From assembly GCF_015865035.1 (NCBI RefSeq), contig NZ_JADZGI010000001.1, positions 2,480,001 to 2,544,000 of the forward strand: DNA of 64,000 nt. Direction: 5' to 3'. Positions 57,661 through 64,000 of the stretch are shown here, piece by piece (the stretch's first letter is position 1; the number at the start of each line of letters is the position of its first letter). Both the position numbers and the translations under genes were made by a program. This DNA is from Novosphingobium aureum. Lineage in GTDB: Bacteria; Pseudomonadota; Alphaproteobacteria; Sphingomonadales; Sphingomonadaceae. Under the pieces are notes generated by a model that worked only from the letters and a program-made list of their open reading frames with translations, did not search any database and was not told where the DNA came from.

Positions 57661-58851
57661 ATGGCCCTCACGAGCAGAGACGAAACCGACCTGATCCTGC
57701 CGCTGCTGCGCGGTATCGACGAGAATCCGGCGTTCTCGACTTTCCTGGGCCGGTTGAAACGTCGCCTCGGCGTCGACTTCGCGGCTCTGCATCTGCGCAG
57801 CGGCGAGGCAACGTCCGCACGGTATCGCACCTGCGATGCACCGGGCAATGTCACCCCCGCGCTCACGCGCGGCGACCGGGCAAGCCCCATCACCGCCCTG
57901 TTCGAGCGCGACCGCCCGCATCTCGAGGCGCTGCGCCCGGGCCGAGTTTACTCCCTCGCAGAACTCGTCGAGCACGATCCGGTGGCCCGGGTCGAGCGCA
58001 GGCGCGCCATGGCGGCGCTGGGCCTTCAGGATGAACGCGTCGTACGACTCGCGCTGCGTAGCCGTGATGCCGGTGGAGGACAGGCGCGAGAAGAACCGGC
58101 AGCATGGCTGGCCATCGCCCGCAAGACCCAGCGCTGCTCAGCAAGCGAAGGTGCGCTGCTTTCCAACCTCGCGCCCTACCTAGCCGAAGCACTCGACCTT
58201 CGAACTGAACTCAGCCGCGATCGCGCAGACGCCAGGATCGCCCGGCAAGCCCTTTGGCGCAGCCGGCGTGGCTGGATGATGTTCGACCGCGAAGCTCGCT
58301 TGGTCGATATTGACCCGGCGACTGCGCAATACTGGGAGGAACACCTTGGCGCGCGCCCCAGGCTCGGCGAACGACTACTCAACCTGCCCCTTGCCACGGA
58401 GCGCAATCTCGCTGCACTGGCCCAGGCCATGCCCTCGGACCGCACGCAGAGCCATGCCCTGTTACTGAGCGAGGACCCGCATATAGAGGCACTGCTTGTT
58501 CCTCGTGGCTTCGCGAACGATTTTGGCGAGGCGGCTGAACCCGCGCAGGAAACTGCAGGCCTTGCGGTTGACGAAACGCGCGGGGCGCTACTGGCCTTGC
58601 TACCCCTGCCCGCCCCGCCCTCGCCGCAGGCGGCCTCAAGGCTATGCGAAGTCCATGGGCTGCCGCTACGCGAAGCGCAGCTAGCCCTCGCTCTCGCGGA
58701 AGGCGCCTCTATCGCCGAGGGCGCGCAGGCACTTGGCCTCAGCCTCGAAACCGCGCGCAATTACTCAAAGCGCATATATGCAAGGCTGGGTGTCAGCGGG
58801 CAGACCCAGCTGGTGAAGCGTATCCATGAAGGCACGGCGCTCATGCGCTGA
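57661..58851 (+). CDS. LuxR-type (GerE helix-turn-helix) regulator
   Basis: The 396-residue protein has a C-terminal GerE/LuxR helix-turn-helix at about 330-395 (LPLREAQLALALAEGASIAE, LGLSLETARNYSKRIYARLG). The first 320 residues lack a receiver or an autoinducer domain I can name; they have weakly PAS/GAF-like stretches (LGVDFAALHLRSGEATSARY). The ribosome-binding site GGGAGG lies within a palindrome. Divergence from cysD suggests, but does not prove, a role in sulfur control. Confidence 0.8.
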   Translation: MALTSRDETDLILPLLRGIDENPAFSTFLGRLKRRLGVDFAALHLRSGEATSARYRTCDAPGNVTPALTRGDRASPITALFERDRPHLEALRPGRVYSLAELVEHDPVARVERRRAMAALGLQDERVVRLALRSRDAGGGQAREEPAAWLAIARKTQRCSASEGALLSNLAPYLAEALDLRTELSRDRADARIARQALWRSRRGWMMFDREARLVDIDPATAQYWEEHLGARPRLGERLLNLPLATERNLAALAQAMPSDRTQSHALLLSEDPHIEALLVPRGFANDFGEAAEPAQETAGLAVDETRGALLALLPLPAPPSPQAASRLCEVHGLPLREAQLALALAEGASIAEGAQALGLSLETARNYSKRIYARLGVSGQTQLVKRIHEGTALMR

Positions 58852-58929
58852 GCCGTTCAGGAACAAGCTCCCACGCCCCGGATGCCCTCACTAGCACAGA
58901 ACGCGCCCGCCGGATGGGCCGGACGATTG

Positions 58930-58952
58930 CCGCGCAGGTCAGGCCTGCGCGG
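58930..58952 (-). terminator. hairpin overlapping the thiE stop codon
   Basis: CCGCGCAGG (58930-58938) pairs perfectly with CCTGCGCGG (58944-58952) around TCAGG, which contains the thiE stop codon (complement of 58939-58941). It lies between the convergent LuxR-type gene and thiE. Confidence 0.55.
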
Positions 58953-59601
58953 AAGCTGAGGGCATGGCAGCCTCGATGGCCTTGGTGAAAGTGGCGATTG
59001 CGAGCGCTTCGTCGCCGCCCCACACCGCACCCGAAACAGCGATGAAGTCAGCCCCCGCAGCGACCAGTGGCCCGCAGTTGTCCGGGGTGATGCCGCCGAT
59101 GGCGACACAGGGGATCTCGAAGATACCCTGCCACCACTCGAGCAGATCGACGCCTGCCACGTGCTTGGTCTCCTTCGTAGTGCTCGGGAAATAGGCCCCG
59201 AAAGCGACGTAGTCGGCACCAGCCTCGCCCGCCTCCATGGCAAGATGACGGCTGTCGTGGCAGGTCACGCCGATCTGCGCATCCTTGCCCAGTGCATCGC
59301 GCGCTTCCTCGACAGCACCGTCGTCCTGACCGAGGTGCACCCCATCCGCGCCGATGCGCTTGGCAAGACTGATCGAGTCGTTGACGATGAAGGCCACGCC
59401 GCGCTCGGCGCAGATCGCCTGCAGTGGCTCTGCAAGACGCGCGGCCTCGTGCTGGTCCACATCCTTGACCCGGAACTGGAAGGCCGCGACCGGTCCGGCA
59501 TCGAGCGCCCGTGCCAGGCGCTGCGGGAAGTCGCCACCAACCTCCAGCGGGGAGATGAGGTACAGGGCGGTGGGCTCGCGTTCGATGTCAGTATCGCTCA
59601 T
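58939..59601 (-). CDS. thiE: thiamine-phosphate synthase
   Basis: Joins the pyrimidine and thiazole halves to give thiamine monophosphate. The 220-residue TIM barrel shows FQFRVKDVDQHEA, the phosphate and metal region AFIVNDSISLAKRIGADGVH, LGQDD, and AIGGITPDNCGPLVAAGADF near the C-terminus. Gln/Lys residues of the substrate loop are slightly divergent from E. coli, as is common in alphaproteobacteria. The ATG at 59601 follows no clear operon partner; the next gene on the other side is divergent. Confidence 0.92.
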   Translation of the reverse strand: MSDTDIEREPTALYLISPLEVGGDFPQRLARALDAGPVAAFQFRVKDVDQHEAARLAEPLQAICAERGVAFIVNDSISLAKRIGADGVHLGQDDGAVEEARDALGKDAQIGVTCHDSRHLAMEAGEAGADYVAFGAYFPSTTKETKHVAGVDLLEWWQGIFEIPCVAIGGITPDNCGPLVAAGADFIAVSGAVWGGDEALAIATFTKAIEAAMPSASAQA

Positions 59602-59745
59602 GCCCAGCGCTCTAGCCCGGCTCGCGACGAACGCCAAGCCCGTGCCGACGGGAACAGGCCCGCCGCTCGCGCATTCGGCGAGAGTTCATCGAGCGGGACT
59701 AGATTGCGCGCCATGACGGGACGAGATCGGGAAGAGGCGCTGCCG

Positions 59746-60393
59746 ATGCAGGCGACAGAATCGAAGGCACATCGCAAGACACGAAGGGGAACGCCGCCGG
59801 CCTTGCCGCTCGTCCTGCTCGCCATTGGCCTTGCCGGCTGCCGTATCATTCCGGAGAACCCCGGCGCTGCGCCACCCCCGCCGCCCGTGCAGTACCCGCC
59901 CGAAATCCCGACGAAAACGCAGCGCGCTCCTGCGCGGCCTGTTCAGACGACTCCAGGCGAGCAGCAGGAACCGACCGGACTCCTGCCCGAAGCAGGTGCG
60001 CCATCCAGGCCCTCGGCCCCACTGCCCTCGCCCGTCACCGGCGAGCTGCCGCCCAAGGCCAGCCCGGCAGCTCCCTATTCGGGTCCTCCGCTCGCCTATA
60101 CGCGCATCGGCGAAAGCCGCAGTCTCGGCAGTGCGACCATCACGCCGCTGGCGATCGTCGAGGACAGCCGTTGCCCAGCGGGTGCACAGTGCACCTGGGC
60201 GGGACGCGTCGTCGTGCAGGTCCGCATCGTCAATGCGGGGCGGAGCCAGACGCGGGACGTGACGCAGGGGCAGGCACTCGCGATCGCAGGTGGCAGGCTC
60301 GAACTGGTCGACGTCTCGCCCGGCCGCACCCAGCAGGGCAACCCGCCGCCCTTCGCCTACCAGTTCGGCTTCAGTTTCGCCGCGGGCAGATAA
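59746..60393 (+). CDS. proline-rich lipoprotein of unknown function
   Basis: The 215-residue predicted lipoprotein has a basic N-terminus (HRKTRRG), a hydrophobic stretch and lipobox LAGC (Cys about 32), then a Pro-rich linker (about 38-115), and a C-terminal folded domain of about 100 residues with SRCPAGAQCTWAGRVVVQVR, a Cys pair and Trp typical of a small sphingomonad-type domain of unknown function. The ATG at 59746 has AGAGG eight bases upstream; an ATG at 59713 in the same frame lacks a ribosome-binding site. It is divergent from thiE. Confidence 0.72.
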   Translation: MQATESKAHRKTRRGTPPALPLVLLAIGLAGCRIIPENPGAAPPPPPVQYPPEIPTKTQRAPARPVQTTPGEQQEPTGLLPEAGAPSRPSAPLPSPVTGELPPKASPAAPYSGPPLAYTRIGESRSLGSATITPLAIVEDSRCPAGAQCTWAGRVVVQVRIVNAGRSQTRDVTQGQALAIAGGRLELVDVSPGRTQQGNPPPFAYQFGFSFAAGR

Positions 60394-60419
60394 CTGCACT
60401 CGAAGCATTACACATACGA

Positions 60420-60453
60420 AAAAGGGGCGCCCGCATCGCGAGGCGCCCCTTTT
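60420..60453. terminator. bidirectional terminator between lipoprotein gene and fda
   Basis: AAAAGGGGCGCC (60420-60431) pairs perfectly with GGCGCCCCTTTT (60442-60453) around a 10-nt loop. A-run and T-run arms give a U-tract in both directions, so this is a good intrinsic terminator for the two convergent genes. Confidence 0.85.
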
Positions 60454-60492
60454 CCTTTGATCGCAACCGCTAAAGCGCGGCGCGCGCGAGCG

Positions 60493-61404
60493 TCACGCGG
60501 TCGCGGCAGCCTCTGCCTTCTGGGTCGAGGCCGTGTAGATCTCGTCGATCGCTTCTGCCAGCGCACCGTCGAATTCGGCCTGGCTCATCTGCGCGCGCAG
60601 TTCCGAGAGCAGCGCACGGCTGAAGCTGGCGATGATGCCGGTGTTCTTGGCCAGCTCGACGCAGGCTTCCGAACGCGAAAAACCGCCCGAAAGAGCGACC
60701 ACGCGCAGCACCTTGGGGTGCGAGACGAGCGCATCGAAGGTACCCGGAACGACCGGCAGCGAAAGCTTGAGCATGACCTGCTTGCCTTCGGGCAGCGCCT
60801 CGAGGTTCTTGAGGATCTCGGCGGCGAGGATCTTGTCGCACTCGGCGCGCGTCTCGCTCTTGATGTTCACCTCGGGCTCGATGATCGGCATCATGCCGTG
60901 CGAGAGCACCTGCAGGCCGATCTCGAACTGCTGCTTGACGATCTTGGCGATGCCTTCGGCATTGGCCGAGTGGATCACCGAACGCTCCTTGGTGCCGAAC
61001 ACGCCCAGAGCCTTCGAACGCTCGAGCAGCGCATCGAGGGTCGGCATCGGCTTCATCAGCTGCACGCCTTCGGCCTCGTCCTCGAGCCCCTTGTCGATCT
61101 TGATGAAGGGCACGATGCCCTTGGCGATCAGCGCCGAGGGGGTCGGCACGCCGCCGACCTGGCCATCCATGGTGCGCTCGAACAGGATTGCGCCGATGAC
61201 CTTGTCACCGGTGAATGCGTCGGAGGAGATGATGCGCGAGCGCATCTCGTGGATCAGGCCAAACATTTCCTCTTCGCTGGACCAGGCATCGTCCTCGATG
61301 CCGTAGCCCTTGAGGGCCTTGGGCGTCGAACCGCCGCTCTGGTCGAGCGCGGCAATAAAGCCATCGCCATCGGCCATCTTGGCGTTCATCTCGGAAAACT
61401 GCAT
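60493..61404 (-). CDS. fda: class I fructose-bisphosphate aldolase
   Basis: Cleaves fructose 1,6-bisphosphate to two triose phosphates via a Schiff base. The 303-residue product matches the Fda type found in Staphylococcus and many alphaproteobacteria (DGDGFIAALDQSGGSTPKAL at about 14-33; FIKIDKGL; MMPIIEPEVNI; VVALSGGFSRSEAC). The ATG at 61404 has GAGGAG five bases upstream. It follows pgk by 267 bp on the same strand, across a nested hairpin, so it may be read both from its own promoter and from upstream. Confidence 0.95.
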   Translation of the reverse strand: MQFSEMNAKMADGDGFIAALDQSGGSTPKALKGYGIEDDAWSSEEEMFGLIHEMRSRIISSDAFTGDKVIGAILFERTMDGQVGGVPTPSALIAKGIVPFIKIDKGLEDEAEGVQLMKPMPTLDALLERSKALGVFGTKERSVIHSANAEGIAKIVKQQFEIGLQVLSHGMMPIIEPEVNIKSETRAECDKILAAEILKNLEALPEGKQVMLKLSLPVVPGTFDALVSHPKVLRVVALSGGFSRSEACVELAKNTGIIASFSRALLSELRAQMSQAEFDGALAEAIDEIYTASTQKAEAAATA

Positions 61405-61597
61405 AAAACTCCTCCTCAAGTTATGCGTAATCTTGGTGTCAGGCTATCGCCCGGTCGACAAATTCGCAACTGCGGCACAGTCGTACTGCCGACGGCAACT
61501 GTCATGCCGTGGCACTAAATGGCTGATCGAGCGTGAAGTTCGACCGCAATTGCGAAAAGCCGGCAATTTTCTTTTTGCGCCTGCTAAGTGGCGCGGC

Positions 61598-61663
61598 ACG
61601 GGACGCGCGCGGCCCTTGCGGGATCGCGCTCCTTCCACGATCCCGCCGGATAACGCGTCCCGT
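61598..61663 (-). promoter_or_regulatory. two-level hairpin between pgk and fda
   Basis: The outer arms ACGGGACGCG (61598-61607) and CGCGTCCCGT (61654-61663) are perfect inverted repeats. Inside them GCGGGATCG (61618-61626) and CGATCCCGC (61638-61646) form a second perfect stem with an 11-nt loop. It begins 8 bp after the pgk stop. It could be a terminator (no U-tract) or an mRNA processing or stability element. Confidence 0.6.
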
Positions 61664-61671
61664 CGCCCCGG

Positions 61672-62871
61672 TCAGGCGCCGAGCGCCGCGACGCCGGGCA
61701 GTTCCTTGCCTTCCATCCACTCGAGGAAGGCACCGCCTGCGGTCGAGATATACGAAAAGTCCTGCGAGACCCCGGCGTGGTTGAGCGCCGAGACGGTATC
61801 GCCACCGCCCGCAACCGAGATCAGCGTTCCTTCCTTGGTCAGCGCCGCGGCGGTGCGTGCCAGCGAGACGGTCGCGGCATCGAAGGGCGCCATCTCGAAG
61901 GCGCCGAGCGGGCCGTTCCAAACCAGCGTGCGGCAGGTCTTGAGCGCATCTGCGAGCGCCTCGACCGCGAGCGGGCCGGCATCGAGGATCATTTCGTCGG
62001 CGGCCACTTCGTGAACGTTGCAGGTGCGCAGCGAAGCGGGGTTTGCCGCGAATTCCTTGGACACCACGACCTCGTAAGGCAGGTGCACGGTGCAGCCGCT
62101 CTTGTCGGCTGCCTCGAGGATCGCATTGGCGGTGTCGGTCAGGTCATGCTCGCACAGCGACTTGCCGACATCGACGCCCTTCGCGGCGAGGAAGGTGTTG
62201 GCCATGCCGCCGCCGATCATGAGGTGATCGACCTGGGTGACGAGGTGCGTGAGCACGTCGAGTTTGGACGAGACCTTGGCCCCGCCGACCAGCGCCGCGA
62301 CCGGCTTCTGCGGCGTGCCGAGCGCCTTGTCGAGCGCCTCGAGTTCGGCCTGCATCGAACGGCCGGCATAGGCGGGCAGGACGTGAGCAAGTCCTTCGGT
62401 CGTCGCGTGGGCGCGGTGCGCGGCGGAAAAGGCGTCGTTGACGTAGAAGTCGGCGTTGGCAGCGATCGCCTTGACCAGTTCGGGGTCGTTCTTTTCCTCG
62501 CCCTTCCAGAAACGGGTGTTCTCGAGGATGGCGACGTCGCCCGCCTTGAGGATGCCGACAGACTGCGCGACCACGGGCCCCGCGATCTCGGGCACGAACA
62601 TCACTTCCTTGCCGATCTCCTTCTCGACCGCGCCGACCACCATCGAGAGCGACATCGTCGAGGAACGCTCACCCTTGGGGCGGCCGAAGTGAGCCAGGAG
62701 CAGGACCTTGGCGCCCTTGGCGCACAGGTCGTTGATCGTGGGAACCGCAGCGCGGATACGGGTGACGTCGGTCACGAGCCCGTCCTGCATCGGCAGGTTG
62801 AGGTCCACGCGGACGAGCGCGACCTTGCCGGTCACATCGCCAAGATCATCAAGCGTCTTGAAAGCGGTCAT
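61672..62871 (-). CDS. pgk: phosphoglycerate kinase
   Basis: Makes ATP from 1,3-bisphosphoglycerate. The 399-residue product has the N-terminal VALVRVDLNLPMQDG signature, the substrate block LLLAHFGRPKGE, the hinge and nucleotide motifs AALVGGAKVSSKLDVL and LVWNGPLGAFE, and the C-terminal VAGGGDTVSAL. Its ATG overlaps the stop of the MOSC gene (ATGA), so the two are coupled. Confidence 0.97.
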   Translation of the reverse strand: MTAFKTLDDLGDVTGKVALVRVDLNLPMQDGLVTDVTRIRAAVPTINDLCAKGAKVLLLAHFGRPKGERSSTMSLSMVVGAVEKEIGKEVMFVPEIAGPVVAQSVGILKAGDVAILENTRFWKGEEKNDPELVKAIAANADFYVNDAFSAAHRAHATTEGLAHVLPAYAGRSMQAELEALDKALGTPQKPVAALVGGAKVSSKLDVLTHLVTQVDHLMIGGGMANTFLAAKGVDVGKSLCEHDLTDTANAILEAADKSGCTVHLPYEVVVSKEFAANPASLRTCNVHEVAADEMILDAGPLAVEALADALKTCRTLVWNGPLGAFEMAPFDAATVSLARTAAALTKEGTLISVAGGGDTVSALNHAGVSQDFSYISTAGGAFLEWMEGKELPGVAALGA

Positions 62872-63347
62872 TCTTCTATCCTCACCTCGTCACCGACGGA
62901 GATTTCCCCGTCGTCCAGCACCCGGCCCAGCACGCCGCCGCGCCAGTCCGGCGTCAGCGCGGCCATGAGCCCGGGCGCAATCTCGTCCATGCGGCTGCAT
63001 GGGTCACATTCCATGGTCGTCTCGATGCGGCAGGTCGCCCCAATGGCGATGATCCGCCCTGCCTCGCGCGGGAGGCGAAGACCGGACACGCACAGGTTGG
63101 CGCGGCGCGCATACCAGGGCAGTTCGGTGCCCGGCATGAGCGCGAGCTCCTCAAGCGCGGCAGCCCAGCTTTCCGACTCGATCAGCGCGATCTGTCGGCG
63201 CGGAACCTTCCCCTGACGCACGACGCCGCGGGAATCCCCCTGGATTCCCGCGGCGCGCGTTACGGCAGCGGACATGATCGGCTCCATCGGTGCACGCGAC
63301 GCTGCGCGTCTCGCGATGCCAAGGAGCCTGCCCGCCGCCGAATTCAC
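62868..63347 (-). CDS. MOSC-domain protein
   Basis: The 159-residue protein matches the MOSC (Moco sulfurase C-terminal) family. GRLLGIARRAASRAPMEPI is at the start, RRQIALIESESWAAALEELA in the middle and the conserved ECDPCSRMDEIAPGLMAALT near the end, with the Cys of CDPC thought to carry sulfur. The start is a GTG at 63347, 2 bp after the gap stop; an ATG further in would remove the conserved N-terminus. The stop overlaps the pgk ATG. It may handle metal-sulfur or molybdenum cofactor chemistry; its link to glycolysis is unknown. Confidence 0.85.
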   Translation of the reverse strand: MNSAAGRLLGIARRAASRAPMEPIMSAAVTRAAGIQGDSRGVVRQGKVPRRQIALIESESWAAALEELALMPGTELPWYARRANLCVSGLRLPREAGRIIAIGATCRIETTMECDPCSRMDEIAPGLMAALTPDWRGGVLGRVLDDGEISVGDEVRIEE

Positions 63348-63349
63348 CT

Positions 63350-64000
63350 TCAGAGGAACTTCGCCATCGCGCCCGCAGTGTCGAGCATGCGGTTCGAGAA
63401 GCCCCACTCGTTGTCGTACCACGACACGACGCGCACGAACTTGCCTTCCATCACCGCCGTTTCCAGGCTGTCGACGGTCGACGAGGCCGGGTAGTGGTTG
63501 AAGTCCGAGGAGACCAGCGGCTGGTCGGTGTAGGCGAGCACGCCCTTCATCGGACCTTCGGCAGCGGCCTTGAGCGCAGCGTTGATCTCCTCGACCGTGG
63601 TGTCCTTCTGGGGCACGAAGCACAGGTCGACGAGGCTGACGTTCGGGGTCGGCACGCGCACCGAGGAACCGTCGAGCTTGCCCTTAAGTTCGGGCAGCAC
63701 GAGGCCGACCGCGCGGGCAGCGCCGGTGGTGGTCGGGATCATGTTGGCGGCACCCGCACGGGCGCGGCGCAGGTCCTTGTGGATCTGGTCGAGCATGCGC
63801 TGGTCGTTGGTGTACGAGTGGATCGTGGTCATGAAGCCACGCTCGATACCGACGGTGTCGTTGAGCACCTTGGCGACGGGCGCGAGGCAGTTGGTGGTGC
63901 ACGAGGCGTTCGACACGACGATGTGATCGGCGGTCAGGGTCTCGTGGTTCACGCCGAACACGACGGTGTTGTCGACGCCGGTGGCCGGCGCCGAGATCAG
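63350..64000 (-). CDS. gap: glyceraldehyde-3-phosphate dehydrogenase (N-terminus missing)
   Basis: Converts glyceraldehyde 3-phosphate to 1,3-bisphosphoglycerate. About 216 C-terminal residues are visible; the frame is open to the right edge, so the NAD-binding N-terminus lies outside. The active-site Cys is in SNASCTTNCLAPVAKVLND; TIHSYTNDQRMLDQIHKDLR, GAANMIPTTTGAARAVG and SWYDNEWGFSNRMLDTAG are diagnostic. It is the first visible gene of the gap-MOSC-pgk operon. Confidence 0.96.
   Translation of the reverse strand: MISAPATGVDNTVVFGVNHETLTADHIVVSNASCTTNCLAPVAKVLNDTVGIERGFMTTIHSYTNDQRMLDQIHKDLRRARAGAANMIPTTTGAARAVGLVLPELKGKLDGSSVRVPTPNVSLVDLCFVPQKDTTVEEINAALKAAAEGPMKGVLAYTDQPLVSSDFNHYPASSTVDSLETAVMEGKFVRVVSWYDNEWGFSNRMLDTAGAMAKFL

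Noticed and set aside
1..64000. CRISPR array, rRNA operon or insertion sequence
   Set aside because: No regularly spaced repeats, rRNA sequence, transposase or paired terminal repeats were seen on either strand.

Overview
This is a 64-kb, high-GC (roughly 65%) chromosomal segment of an alphaproteobacterium, most likely a sphingomonad of the Novosphingobium type. The assignment is an inference from gene content and order: two large TonB-dependent receptors, a maf / compact RNase E-G / yacG cluster, a short-form HisG, a fused CysNC, a NodT-type outer-membrane factor, and a catabolic cluster with Rieske, SDR and SnoaL proteins. No rRNA, CRISPR array, intact prophage or insertion sequence was seen.

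Layout. (1) 1-4.1 kb is housekeeping: rmuC (cut by the left edge), def, recR, fmt, truA. (2) 4.1-8.4 kb holds a GMC oxidoreductase, a membrane diguanylate cyclase and cobS. (3) 8.5-12.4 kb is a small accessory cassette: an HxlR-type regulator divergent from five genes (DUF1428, double-VOC, GST, AHSA1/SRPBCC, GFA). It lies between cobS and the J-domain/bolA genes, which are commonly neighbours in alphaproteobacteria. (4) 12.4-16.9 kb has a J-domain protein, bolA, hisG-hisD-nusB (overlapping) and thiL. (5) 16.9-18.5 kb is a patch of clearly lower GC with an orphan gene and a possible 41-residue membrane peptide, followed by the proton pyrophosphatase gene hppA. (6) 20.7-30.2 kb has a GNAT/JmjC pair, uvrC, a large TonB receptor with an unusual insert, maf, a compact RNase E/G, yacG and tRNA-Phe(GAA).

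(7) 30.4-39.2 kb is accessory: an RTX-repeat protein next to the tRNA, then a minus-strand catabolic operon of a Rieske oxygenase alpha subunit, a TonB receptor, an SDR, a protein with two fused SnoaL-like domains and a further SnoaL-like protein. A TetR gene precedes it, with a perfect 16-bp palindrome between. (8) 39.4-47.3 kb is a C4-dicarboxylate unit: NAD malic enzyme, an outer-membrane porin and DctA on one strand, divergent from the sensor/regulator pair DctB-DctD. The DctD homologue lacks the GAFTGA loop needed for sigma-54 activation. (9) 47.3-53.9 kb is an RND efflux operon (membrane fusion lipoprotein, HAE1-type pump, outer-membrane factor) ending in a MarR gene, with a MarR-type palindrome at its head. 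(10) 54-58.9 kb is sulfate activation (cysD-cysNC-cysQ) divergent from a LuxR-type regulator. (11) 58.9-64 kb has thiE, a proline-rich lipoprotein, and a glycolytic cluster gap-MOSC-pgk with fda downstream; gap is cut by the right edge.

The functional modules are largely self-contained: each accessory operon sits with a plausible regulator and an inverted-repeat operator candidate, and most convergent gene pairs are separated by GC-rich hairpins.
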